In this document: positions 7,912 through 14,764 of the stretch, in pieces
Layout: every line of letters starts with the position of its first letter
Position numbering within the stretch: position 1 is the stretch's first letter
Assembly: GCA_964541605.1 (NCBI GenBank)
Contig: CAZIQY010000046.1
Coordinates: 1-20,800, forward strand
Direction: 5' to 3'
Length of the DNA: 20,800 nt
From: CAZIQY01 sp964541605
Lineage (GTDB): Bacteria; Desulfobacterota; Syntrophia; Syntrophales; UBA2185
Made by a program: the position numbers and the translations under genes
The notes under the pieces: generated by a model
Seen by the model: the letters and a program-made list of their open reading frames with translations, nothing else
Database searches by the model: none
Told to the model about the DNA's origin: nothing

Positions 7912-8835
7912 CTAAACAGTTTTTGCTTCAATCTTCCTGATCAAGTCGTATAGCTTCTGATTCACCGGAGTGGGGACGCCATAATATTTACCCAGTTCGA
8001 TCACCTTGCCCGCAAACATTTCTACCTCTGTTTTCCTGCCCGCCTCCACATCCTGAAGCATGGAGGTCTTCCCCTCGGGGTTCAGGCCCGAAAGAACCGT
8101 ATTCCAGTTCTCGATATCCTCCCAGGATAGAAAAACGGATGCTTTTTCGGCAAGCATGATGACTTCCCGCATGGCCGACTCCATGATATTTTTAGCTTCC
8201 CGAGAGGTTTGAAAGACGGAGTAAGGGGCGCGAAGCACGGCTGATGCCTGATTAATGCCTACATTGACCATGAACTTCCACCAGAGGGTGCGAATCATAT
8301 CGGGAGGTGTTTCGCAGATGATGCCTGCTCTGTCAAAGAGCGCCTGCAGGCGCTTTACCCGATCTGTAAGAAAAGGGTTCCGGGCTTCTCCGAGCAATAT
8401 CTTTCCCCGGCTGATGAAATTCACCCTGTTTCCTTCCTTTAAGGAGGCAAGGCCTATGGAAACCGCATAGAGAACTCTTTTCATCCCGCAGGCCGCGCCT
8501 ATCTTCACCTCGCTGTCGATACCATTCATGACGGATATGATCGTCGTTTCCTCTCCGATGCTGTTTTTTATGTCGCAAATGGCATTGTCCAACTGATGGT
8601 GTTTTACAGCAATCATCAGGAGATCAGGAGGCGGCGACAGATCGCCCGGCTGATGCACGGGGATGGCGTAACGCTTGCCGTTGACAATCAGCCCTTCACG
8701 GCGGAGCCGTTCAAAGCGATCGCCGGCGGCGATAAACGAGATACAATGACGGTCCATGTCGTATAACATACTGGCGTAGGCGCCTCCCACAGCGCCGGCC
8801 CCGACAATGGAAATTGTTTCGATCAACGGTTTCAT
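7912..8835 (-). CDS. 2-dehydropantoate 2-reductase (ApbA/PanE family)
   Basis: Enzymes of this family reduce ketopantoate to pantoate with NADPH for coenzyme A synthesis, but many paralogues act on other 2-oxo acids. The 307-residue protein has the N-terminal Rossmann motif GAGAVGGAYA (11-20), the catalytic-lysine region LLMIAVKHHQLDNAI, VMNGIDSE (family NG motif), and the C-terminal helical domain with WWKFMVNVGINQASAVLR, which carries the conserved Lys and Asn residues. No pantothenate gene lies nearby, so the exact substrate is uncertain. It converges with the PGK-like gene and has no clear promoter or strong Shine-Dalgarno sequence. Confidence 0.88.
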   Translation of the reverse strand: MKPLIETISIVGAGAVGGAYASMLYDMDRHCISFIAAGDRFERLRREGLIVNGKRYAIPVHQPGDLSPPPDLLMIAVKHHQLDNAICDIKNSIGEETTIISVMNGIDSEVKIGAACGMKRVLYAVSIGLASLKEGNRVNFISRGKILLGEARNPFLTDRVKRLQALFDRAGIICETPPDMIRTLWWKFMVNVGINQASAVLRAPYSVFQTSREAKNIMESAMREVIMLAEKASVFLSWEDIENWNTVLSGLNPEGKTSMLQDVEAGRKTEVEMFAGKVIELGKYYGVPTPVNQKLYDLIRKIEAKTV

Positions 8836-8957
8836 ACAAGGTCAATCCTATCACTGCATCTGTGTGAAGAAACGGCGTATCAAACGCTCGTTGCAGAAGC
8901 CCGAATAAAGAATTACTGTCCCCTAAAGTTTGACGCTCTCTTAAAAAGTCTAATTCT

Positions 8958-9010
8958 GTCATTTCGAGGAGCAAAGCGACGAGAAATCTTTAATTATTTC
9001 AAGATTTCTC
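8958..9010. repeat. Dispersed GAGGAGC-type repeat, truncated copy with hairpin
   Basis: GTCATTTCGAGGAGCAAAGC and the bases up to 8990 align with the repeat beginning at 14035, differing at a handful of positions. The last ten bases, GAGAAATCTT (8981-8990), are a perfect inverted match to AAGATTTCTC (9001-9010) across a 10-nt loop. Unlike the 14035 copy, no closing GCAATGAC-like terminus follows, so this copy looks truncated. Confidence 0.6.
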
Positions 9011-9116
9011 CCTGGTCCATATTCAACCCCCCTGTAATGATGCATAAAGGCTTGTTCAGTTGCTATTGATCTTCACATATCTTTGTAACACATTTTAATT
9101 TGTATTCCTATCCGTC

Positions 9117-9145
9117 TTGATATTTTCAATCGAATGCCGTATGTT
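9117..9145 (+). promoter_or_regulatory. Putative sigma-70-type promoter of the pspC-like gene
   Basis: TTGATA (9117-9122), a 17-nt spacer and TATGTT (9140-9145) lie about 42 nt before the start codon. The match to consensus is moderate. Confidence 0.45.
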
Positions 9146-9186
9146 TTAGCCATGAAATCAACCGATTCAACAAAAGGAAACCTGAC

Positions 9187-9393
9187 ATGAAAAAATTGTA
9201 TTTATCGGATGCCGATAGTAAAATCGGCGGCGTATGCGGAGGCATCGGAGAATATTTTGATAAAGATCCCACCCTGATAAGAATTCTCTTTATACTGGTT
9301 ATTTTATTTTCATTCGGGTTCGGCGTTCTTGCCTATCTGGCAATGTGGCTCGTCGTTCCAAAGAAGCCTGATGGATTACAGGATCGGAAATAA
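9187..9393 (+). CDS. PspC domain membrane protein
   Basis: A 68-residue protein made almost entirely of a PspC domain: MKKLYLSDADSKIGGVCGGI (the KxxGGVCGGIAEYF-type motif), GEYFDKDPTLIRILF, then one hydrophobic segment (about residues 33-56) ending in WLVVPKKPD. In phage-shock systems PspC is an inner-membrane sensor of envelope stress. Stand-alone small copies such as this, without pspA, pspB or pspF beside them, are common and of unknown role. AAGGAAA precedes the ATG at a good distance. The nitroreductase gene begins 33 nt downstream and is probably cotranscribed. Confidence 0.88.
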   Translation: MKKLYLSDADSKIGGVCGGIGEYFDKDPTLIRILFILVILFSFGFGVLAYLAMWLVVPKKPDGLQDRK

Positions 9394-9426
9394 CCGTAGT
9401 TCACACAGCTCCAAAGGAGGATAGAT

Positions 9427-9990
9427 ATGGATTTTAAGACGCTCTTGACAAGCAGACGTTCCATCAGGGATTTTCAGAACAGGGAAGTGCCTCTGTCAAT
9501 CATCAAGGAAATCATTCAAGACAGCTGTCTTGCCCCGACAGCCGGGAACGGCCAGCCATGTAAGTTTATCATTGTTCAGAACCGCGATTACATCAGAATA
9601 CTCTCAGATGAAAGCAAGAGAAATCTCCTTTCCGATCTTGAAAGGAATCCCAACTCAACAATTAAAAACTATGAAGCCTATCTTCATGATGAGAAGTTCA
9701 ATGTTTTTTACAATGCACCCTGCCTCGTTTACGTCATTGGATCCAAAAATTTGCATTCGCTCGATGTAGACTGCGCCCTGACGGTTGCCTACTTCATGTT
9801 TTCAGCGACATCCAGGGGGCTGGGAACCTGCTGGATTGGATTGGGCGCTCATATCCGTGACCGTAAAATCCTTGATGATATGGGAGTGCCCGTGGGTTAT
9901 CACATCGTGGCGCCTGTCATTGTCGGTTATCCGACCAGCATACCTCCTGCTTCTGAAAGGCATGCGCCTGATATAGTAAATATTATCTGA
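9427..9990 (+). CDS. Nitroreductase family FMN-dependent oxidoreductase
   Basis: Nitroreductase-fold flavoproteins use NAD(P)H to reduce nitro-compounds, quinones or enones; the natural substrate here is unknown. The 187-residue protein opens with LLTSRRSIRDFQNREVP, the FMN-phosphate-binding Arg-Arg-Ser motif. It continues with SCLAPTAGNGQPCKFIIVQ, which packs at the flavin, and SRGLGTCWIGLGAH with VGYHIVAPVIVGYP near the C-terminus, as in short NfsA/FRP-like members. AAAGGAGG lies 7-8 nt before the ATG. It follows the PspC-domain gene by 33 nt without a promoter between them. Confidence 0.9.
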   Translation: MDFKTLLTSRRSIRDFQNREVPLSIIKEIIQDSCLAPTAGNGQPCKFIIVQNRDYIRILSDESKRNLLSDLERNPNSTIKNYEAYLHDEKFNVFYNAPCLVYVIGSKNLHSLDVDCALTVAYFMFSATSRGLGTCWIGLGAHIRDRKILDDMGVPVGYHIVAPVIVGYPTSIPPASERHAPDIVNII

Positions 9991-10105
9991 ATACCAAGGA
10001 ACTCTTTTTTACTTTAAGGCCGGAAAATTTTAAGCGGCGCCGTATATCTCTTCCCGGACAGCCACGATATATATTAAGAAGAGAAAATCTAATGCGGTTT
10101 GTTCA

Positions 10106-10750
10106 ATGATTAGAGACAGTTTTGAAAGCCTGAAGGTCAGCCCGAAGGAAATGGATTTGCTGTGGTCGTTGGGATTCAGACATTTCGGCACATATTTCTT
10201 CCGGTATGATACACGCTGTTACAACAATAAAACCGTACAGGTACTTCCTCTGAGGATCAATCTCAAAAGGTTCAGGCCCTCCGCAAGCCAGAAAAGAATC
10301 TTGAGAAGGAACCGGGATCTCCAGGTTGTTTTCCGGAACGCTTTCATAGACGAGGAAAAGATTCGCCTCTTTGAGATCCACAAGCGGAGATTCACGGAAA
10401 ATATTCCTGAGGATCTCTTTAATTTCATTTCTCCCATGCCGTCAATAATTCCATGCCGCACCCTCGAATGCAGTCTCTTTCATGAGGATAAACTGATCGC
10501 GGTCGGTTTCATGGATATCGGCGATGATTCAACCTCCGCCGTATATACAATCTATGACACGGGTTATTACAGGCGCAGTCTTGGAATCTATATCATACTG
10601 TCGGAGATTCATTATTCCATTGAAGCCGGTTTCAATTATCTGTATCATGGCTACGCTTACCGGGAAGATTCCTACTATGAGTACAAAAAAAATTTCATCG
10701 GTCTGGAATATTACGACTGGCGCGGCGAATGGAAACCGATGATGAAATAA
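10106..10750 (+). CDS. Arginyl-tRNA--protein transferase (ATE/Bpt)-like protein, possibly N-terminally truncated
   Basis: Aminoacyl-tRNA-protein transferases add Arg or Leu to protein N-termini to mark them for degradation. The 214-residue frame matches that family in GFRHFGTYFFRYDTRCY, RINLKRFRPSASQKRILRRN (family RFRPxxSQRR-RN), CRTLECSL, and the GNAT-like end YDTGYYRRSLGIYIILSEIHYSIEAGFNYLYHGYAYRED with YYEYKKNFIGLEYYDWRGEW. The CxxCxxC cluster near the RIP/PLR motif is missing, leaving one Cys. The same frame is open back to 10034 and encodes APYISSRTATIYIKK, resembling the family's PYLPxRxA opening, yet it contains no ATG, GTG or TTG. The true N-terminus may therefore be lost, or a rare start used. 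Family call is good; activity is doubtful. Confidence 0.72.
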   Translation: MIRDSFESLKVSPKEMDLLWSLGFRHFGTYFFRYDTRCYNNKTVQVLPLRINLKRFRPSASQKRILRRNRDLQVVFRNAFIDEEKIRLFEIHKRRFTENIPEDLFNFISPMPSIIPCRTLECSLFHEDKLIAVGFMDIGDDSTSAVYTIYDTGYYRRSLGIYIILSEIHYSIEAGFNYLYHGYAYREDSYYEYKKNFIGLEYYDWRGEWKPMMK

Positions 10751-10912
10751 CTTAGTAATGTGGAAAGGTTTTTGAGCATTAACGAGCTCTTTTCCTTGAA
10801 TCTGAATTCCGATCTTGTGACCCTGAGCGCCTGCGAAACGGGATTGGGAAAAGTGAGTAAGGGAGTTGAAATTGAAAAAGGGGTACGCAGAAATAAATTA
10901 AATAAATCTTGA
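10751..10912 (+). pseudogene. CHAT-domain (caspase-like) protein remnant
   Basis: The frame directly after the arginyltransferase-like stop reads LSINELFSLNLNSDLVTLSA then CETGLGKVSKGVEI before a TGA at 910-912. LVTLSACETGLGKVSKGE-type sequence is the hallmark of CHAT domains, with the catalytic Cys in SACETG. The upstream His-containing part and the downstream half of the domain are absent, so this is about 50 codons of a once larger TPR-CHAT-like gene. The remnant could be read from GTG at 10760, but nothing suggests expression. Confidence 0.7.
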
Positions 10913-10985
10913 ATTGTGCACATCTTTTGATTAAACTTACTGCCCAGTTATTCGAGCCATGCGATAAATTCCGGGTGAAACTTGT

Positions 10986-11309
10986 ATGTCTTCAAGGTTG
11001 TTACACAATTATTCCGTTTTTTCATTCCTGATCATTCTTTTATTTATCACAGTTACAACCGGATCATATGAACAGGCCAATGATTTTAACCAGTTCTACT
11101 TAACGGGATATTCAAGCCAGGATACCGAAATTGATTCTTCCGAGAAGTTGACCGGTATCATATTGGGTGCGCATCCGTACGTTCCTGACAGTGTCATTCC
11201 GGATTTACACCAGTTTGCTTTCTTGAATTATTTCATCGAAAAAAAATTCATTCAAAATTTATCACTCGTGCATCCCTGTATACACAGGGGCCCCCCGAAA
11301 AATGCATAA
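10986..11309 (+). CDS. Small exported protein, unrecognised
   Basis: A 107-residue frame with a hydrophobic N-terminal segment (FSFLIILLFITVTTG, about residues 12-26) that could be a signal peptide or anchor. A polar region rich in Asp, Ser and Tyr and a Lys-rich end (YFIEKKFIQNLS) follow. I do not recognise it. There is no strong Shine-Dalgarno sequence, and it lies in a zone of degraded genes. A small hairpin, CCCTGT-ATAC-ACAGGG (11274-11289), lies inside its last codons. It may be a fragment or not a gene. Confidence 0.35.
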   Translation: MSSRLLHNYSVFSFLIILLFITVTTGSYEQANDFNQFYLTGYSSQDTEIDSSEKLTGIILGAHPYVPDSVIPDLHQFAFLNYFIEKKFIQNLSLVHPCIHRGPPKNA

Positions 11310-11588
11310 TTCCCCTGCGGATTCCCTTTAGAGTTTAATTATTTAACAAATTCAAGAAAAACACAGCCAATGATTACTGTGATTGCCATTGAAACCCCAG
11401 AGGTGACGCCGGGATTTAGATGTGTCCCATTACACTCCACATCGTGCCCAGCCTCACTCATCTGAAGACATATGCCGACAAGAAGACGATGAGACGAAAG
11501 TTCTGATAATATCAAATAATGCAACATAAGAGGGAGGCACAACCGCGTTTTTTTGCGGAGAAAACCTATACTAAAAGAGGAGGATGAC

Positions 11589-11864
11589 ATGAACAAAAAA
11601 GATCTGATCGCCGAAGTTGCAAAAATTACCTGTACCAAGGCCGAAGCGGGAAAAGCCGTGGATGCCGTCCTTGAGGCAATCACAAAAGCGTTGAAGAAGG
11701 GGGACAAAATGACTCTCGTCGGTTTTGGAACGTTTTCTGTAGCAAAACGATCTGCCAGAACGGGAAGAAATCCGCAGAGTGGCAAGCCAATCAAGATTGC
11801 GGCTAAAAAAGTCCCCAAGTTTACCGCAGGCAAGGCCTTGAAGAGCGCCGTTGCGAAGAAATAA
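11589..11864 (+). CDS. hup: HU family DNA-binding protein
   Basis: Small basic nucleoid protein that binds and bends DNA as a dimer. The 91 residues are the standard HU length: MNKKDLIAEVAKITCTKAEA, then KAVDAVLEAITKALKKGDKM and the signature VGFGTFSVAKRSARTGRNPQ-SGKPIKIAAKKVPKFTAGKAL, with the beta-arm RTGRNPQ and Pro for intercalation. GAGGAGG lies 5 nt before the ATG at 11589; an in-frame ATG at 11553 has no ribosome site. It is monocistronic, with a strong hairpin region downstream. Confidence 0.96.
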   Translation: MNKKDLIAEVAKITCTKAEAGKAVDAVLEAITKALKKGDKMTLVGFGTFSVAKRSARTGRNPQSGKPIKIAAKKVPKFTAGKALKSAVAKK

Positions 11865-11875
11865 CAAAATTGCCC

Positions 11876-11943
11876 GTCAGGAAAGGCCCCTGACATGAAT
11901 AACCGGGGGCGATGCGCGCTTGTTGCCCCGGTTATCGTTCATG
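11876..11943. terminator. Two consecutive hairpins downstream of HU
   Basis: First hairpin: GTCAGG (11876-11881) with CCTGAC (11889-11894). Second and stronger: ATAACCGGGG (11899-11908) with CCCCGGTTAT (11926-11935), extended by CATGA (11894-11898) with TCATG (11939-11943). There is no T tract, so they may stop transcription weakly or protect the HU mRNA 3' end. Confidence 0.5.
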
Positions 11944-11960
11944 ACCACCTGAAAAAAATT

Positions 11961-11970
11961 GGGACGTCCC
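11961..11970. promoter_or_regulatory. Perfect 10-bp palindrome before the TPR-like gene
   Basis: GGGACGTCCC is a perfect palindrome 10 nt before the ATG at 11981, where a ribosome site would be expected. It could be an operator or a translational control element; the function is unknown. Confidence 0.3.
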
Positions 11971-11980
11971 TGAAGTTTTT

Positions 11981-13027
11981 ATGATTAAAAAAACATTTTT
12001 TATTCTTATATACATCATTTTCTCATTTCCGGGTGTCGCGTTCGCCGGGTTGGAAAAACCGTCTGAAAGCATCGGGACTCTGTTGAAACGAGCCAACGAC
12101 TTCAAGGTCGCGGAAAAGTACGAAGCGGCGAGGGATCTTTATGAGAAGGTCCTGGTTATCGCCCCGGATAACAGAGAAGCCCTGCAGGGTAAAGACGATT
12201 GCCGCATCATGCTGGAACCCCTGATTCCTGAACAGTCGCTCGCGGTGCCTTTCGGTCTTGATGACCCCAGGCTTCGGCAGATACAAGATGATCTCAATAA
12301 AGCAAAAACGCCGTGGGATAAACGGAGGGCATCTCTGGCCTACAAACGCTTCGCGTGGATCTATACGGGTGAGGTCTATGCCCGTGAAAAAGAAGTGTAC
12401 GGAAAGAAAGCGGGACTGATCATAAAAGGCGCCATCTCGGGGATTGAACAAGGCCTTCCTTACGATACGGTTTATTCCCTGACAAAGGACAAACTGACAA
12501 CGCTCCAGGAAGGGATTCACCGAAGCTGGAAGGGCCACGGCCCGGATATCCTGACCCCGTCGCTTGAAACTCTGGAGAAGCTGAAACAGATGGACCTGTC
12601 GAAACGCAGGTTCAGGTTGACCGCGGTTATCGTGAACTCCGACCTGGATTACGACATGATCAACAAGATTGACCAGATTACGCCTCCTTTTCCGGAAGGC
12701 GGAAAATACCAGATAGGCGACATCGGGACGGTCATGGGCGCTTACACGGTCTATAAATTCATCGGAGAATACGAAGGACTCTCGGCATTTGCCGATAACC
12801 CTGCCATGTTTCACGACCTGCTTGTCGTCAAGGTGGATGACGCGGGCATCGTTGTCGATGCCTTTAAATACACTCTGGAGTGGACAGACAGTCCCAGCCT
12901 CGCCCTTTACCGCCTAGGGAAAAAAGGCGTGCGCTTCAAAGAGGACATCGACATCAAAGACCTGCATCTCACAATTCCTTCCGAAAAAGACCGCATGGAC
13001 GCTTACAATCATGGGCAAAGTTTTTAA
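11981..13027 (+). CDS. Exported TPR-like protein of unknown function
   Basis: A 348-residue protein with a clear signal peptide (MIKKTFFILIYIIFSFPGVA, then FAG; cleavage near residue 22). One tetratricopeptide-like unit follows (about 30-70: LLKRANDFKVAEKYEAARDL, then YEKVLVIAPDNREAL). The rest is a charged, mainly helical domain and a C-terminal alpha/beta stretch (about 200-330) containing FRLTAVIVNSDLDYDMINKI and LLVVKVDDAGIVVDAFKYTL. I do not recognise that part. No strong Shine-Dalgarno sequence precedes the ATG; a GGGACGTCCC palindrome is there instead. The gene lies before the sigma-factor unit but is separated from it by a hairpin repeat and a new promoter. Confidence 0.75.
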   Translation: MIKKTFFILIYIIFSFPGVAFAGLEKPSESIGTLLKRANDFKVAEKYEAARDLYEKVLVIAPDNREALQGKDDCRIMLEPLIPEQSLAVPFGLDDPRLRQIQDDLNKAKTPWDKRRASLAYKRFAWIYTGEVYAREKEVYGKKAGLIIKGAISGIEQGLPYDTVYSLTKDKLTTLQEGIHRSWKGHGPDILTPSLETLEKLKQMDLSKRRFRLTAVIVNSDLDYDMINKIDQITPPFPEGGKYQIGDIGTVMGAYTVYKFIGEYEGLSAFADNPAMFHDLLVVKVDDAGIVVDAFKYTLEWTDSPSLALYRLGKKGVRFKEDIDIKDLHLTIPSEKDRMDAYNHGQSF

Positions 13028-13053
13028 TGGATTCCGGCTTTCGCCGGAATGAC
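13028..13053. repeat. Dispersed REP-like hairpin repeat
   Basis: ATTCCGGC (13031-13038) and GCCGGAAT (13043-13050) form a perfect 8-bp stem with loop TTTC, followed by GACAACTTTTT. The sequence TGGATTCCGGCTTTCGCCGG resembles a dispersed intergenic repeat remembered from many bacterial genomes. It follows directly on the stop of the TPR-like gene and may also act as a terminator. Confidence 0.65.
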
Positions 13054-13083
13054 AACTTTTTACGATCCCATCATGTTTAATCG

Positions 13084-13112
13084 GGAACTTTTTTCCGCCT
13101 CCTCCTGTCTAA
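13084..13112 (+). promoter_or_regulatory. Putative ECF (sigma-E-like) promoter
   Basis: GGAACTT (13084-13090) and TCTAA (13108-13112) are separated by 17 nt. This closely follows the sigma-E consensus of GGAACTT and TCTGA/TCAAA, usually about 16 nt apart. Transcription would start near 13118, leaving a short leader with AGGAGG before the ATG at 13146. An ECF sigma gene lies two genes downstream. Confidence 0.55.
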
Positions 13113-13145
13113 GTGTCTAAAACAAACTTCAAGGAGGAACGGATC

Positions 13146-14003
13146 ATGAAAACCATCGGAATCGTCATTCTGGCAATCATATTTTGCACGGCAAGCGCCT
13201 GGGCGGGAGTTGTCGGAAACGCCATGGAGGTGCGTATTGTGACCGACGACGGTCAATCCCTGCCGATCTACCCGGTAAAGATGCGGCACGGGGTGCGCAA
13301 GGTATACGCTGAAGCGGTTAAGGGCGACCACTACCGCATCGAAGTGAAGAACCGTCTCAACCGGCGGGTGGGGCTTGTCATCTCTGTGGATGGACGCAAC
13401 ATCATCAGCGGCGAGAAATCATGGCTAAAGAGCAGCGAGCGCATGTACATTCTGGAGCCATACGGTTCGGGAGAATTCGCCGGCTGGCGCACATCACAGG
13501 ATCGCATCAATCGTTTTTACTTCACCGACGTACCCGATTCCTACGCCGCGGCCTTCGGCGACGAAAGCGCCATGGGAGTGATTGCCGTGGCACTCTATCC
13601 CGAGGTGCAGCGCTGCAAACCGCCGATACCCCTTCCTCAGACGACCGCACCCTCTCCGCGCAGTCATGAAGAGAAAGCGGCAGGCTCCGCCGACAAAAGA
13701 GACGCGGCTCCTGCGGCGCGGGCTGGCTCAGGCGAGATGATGAAGGAAAAGACCTTCAGATCGGAACAGGCGCTGGAAAGCGCCGGAACTGGCTATGGGC
13801 GGGACGAGTATTCACCATCTCAGCTTGTGGCATTTGAACCCGAAAAACGGGCGGTGGAGACCGTCTACCTCAAATACGAGTGGCGTTCGATCCTCTGCAA
13901 GCTTGGTGTGCTGAACTGCTCCAAACTGTCGCGCCGCCCGCACAACCGTCTGTGGGACAATAACGGTTACGCCCCGCCGCCCCCGCGATACGTTCATCCC
14001 TGA
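13146..14003 (+). CDS. Exported protein of unknown function, first gene of the ECF sigma unit
   Basis: A 285-residue protein with a signal peptide (MKTIGIVILAIIFCTASAWA, cleavage near residue 20). It has a folded N-terminal domain (about 21-155: YRIEVKNRLNRRVGLVISVD, then GRNIISGEKSWLKSSERMYI, LEPYGSGEFAGWRTS and RFYFTDVPDSYAAAFGD). A low-complexity Ala/Pro/Lys linker and a C-terminal tail ending in PPPPRYVHP follow. The N-terminal domain resembles a conserved uncharacterised family seen next to ECF sigma factors; I cannot name it. AGGAGG precedes the ATG at 13146, which I prefer over the frame's earlier opening at 13113. It is the likely target of a sigma-E-like promoter and the first gene of a unit with the sigma and anti-sigma genes. 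Confidence 0.75.
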   Translation: MKTIGIVILAIIFCTASAWAGVVGNAMEVRIVTDDGQSLPIYPVKMRHGVRKVYAEAVKGDHYRIEVKNRLNRRVGLVISVDGRNIISGEKSWLKSSERMYILEPYGSGEFAGWRTSQDRINRFYFTDVPDSYAAAFGDESAMGVIAVALYPEVQRCKPPIPLPQTTAPSPRSHEEKAAGSADKRDAAPAARAGSGEMMKEKTFRSEQALESAGTGYGRDEYSPSQLVAFEPEKRAVETVYLKYEWRSILCKLGVLNCSKLSRRPHNRLWDNNGYAPPPPRYVHP

Positions 14004-14034
14004 CAGGGTGCGGGATGGAAACGACGGGTTTTCA

Positions 14035-14118
14035 GTCATTGCGAGGAGCGGAGCAACGTGATAATCTTTCAATACAACATTAATTTCTTCAGGATTGCCT
14101 CATTCCGCAGGCAATGAC
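14035..14118. repeat. MITE-like dispersed element with terminal inverted repeats
   Basis: GTCATTGC (14035-14042) and GCAATGAC (14111-14118) are perfect 8-bp terminal inverted repeats of an 84-bp unit. Its left 34 bases align with the repeat at 8958. It lies between the exported-protein gene and the sigma gene, ending one base before the sigma gene's AGGAGG. Confidence 0.65.
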
Positions 14119-14131
14119 AGGAGGAAACATC

Positions 14132-14764
14132 TTGCCGGAGATACCTGACCCAGTGGATGCGCAGAACCGGAACATCGGGGACGATGATGCCGGTTTTGTC
14201 ACACACTGCCAGAGGGGTGATAGCGAGGCATTCTCGTTTTTAGTCAGGAGGCACCAGAAAAAGATGCTCAACACGGCCTACAGGATGATCGGCGACTACG
14301 AAGAAGCCTGCGACGTGGTGCAGGAGGCCTTCCTCTCCGCCTACCGGTCAATCGGAAAATTCAGGGGGGACGCCCGGTTCTCCACATGGCTCTGCGGCAT
14401 CGTCCTGAATCACGCAAGAAACCATTTGACGCAGAAGACCGCCCGTTCCCGACGCGAGGCCGCATCGCTCGATGATCCCGTGAAATCGCAAGACGGAAGT
14501 TTCATGAATGAGCCCCGTTCTCAGGAGGAGTCGATCGTCGAGCGTATCGAGAAACGGGAGGTAGAGATGAAGGTTCAGGAGTGCATCGGCTTCCTCGACG
14601 CTGAACAGCGGGAGGTCCTCGTCCTCCGGGACATCCAGGGTTTTTCCTACGAAGAGATCGGTTTCATACTGAAACTGCCGGAGGGAACCGTCAAGTCGCG
14701 GCTGTTCCGGGCCAGAAACGCCCTGAAAAACGGTCTGCTCCGGGTATTCGGTGATCTGATATGA
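14132..14764 (+). CDS. ECF RNA polymerase sigma factor (RpoE family)
   Basis: Directs RNA polymerase to stress-response promoters. The protein has the sigma-70 region 2 (RHQKKMLNTAYRMIGDYEEA, CDVVQEAFLSAYRSIGKFRG, then STWLCGIVLNHARNHL) and region 4 (QREVLVLRDIQGFSYEEIGF, then LPEGTVKSRLFRARNALKN), with an acidic linker. The length of about 210 residues is normal for an RpoE-type factor. I choose TTG at 14132: AGGAGG (14119-14124) is 7 nt before it. The in-frame ATG at 14114 lies inside the inverted repeat of the mobile-type element, in front of the ribosome site rather than behind it. Its TGA overlaps the ATG of the anti-sigma gene (ATGA), typical of a sigma/anti-sigma pair. Confidence 0.94.
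   Translation: MPEIPDPVDAQNRNIGDDDAGFVTHCQRGDSEAFSFLVRRHQKKMLNTAYRMIGDYEEACDVVQEAFLSAYRSIGKFRGDARFSTWLCGIVLNHARNHLTQKTARSRREAASLDDPVKSQDGSFMNEPRSQEESIVERIEKREVEMKVQECIGFLDAEQREVLVLRDIQGFSYEEIGFILKLPEGTVKSRLFRARNALKNGLLRVFGDLI

Larger units (their letters stand above)
8836..9186. other. Intergenic region with truncated repeat and pspC-like promoter
   Basis: No gene is seen in this 351-bp gap. It holds a GAGGAGC-type repeat fragment with a hairpin (8958-9010) and a promoter-like pair before the PspC-domain gene, both listed separately. Confidence 0.5.

Noticed and set aside
10092..10109. Mini-frame MRFVQ overlapping the arginyltransferase-like ATG as a leader peptide
   Set aside because: It is only five codons with a weak ribosome site; nothing distinguishes it from chance.
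12023..12814. 263-codon minus-strand frame
   Set aside because: It is antisense to the exported TPR-like gene, whose signal peptide and ordered domain make the plus strand the better reading.
12880..13080. 66-codon frame ending in MDSGFRRNDN-type sequence
   Set aside because: The end is the translated dispersed hairpin repeat at 13028-13053, a familiar false gene product.
14114..14116. ATG as the sigma factor start
   Set aside because: It lies inside the terminal inverted repeat of the mobile-type element and in front of the only ribosome site; TTG at 14132 fits better.
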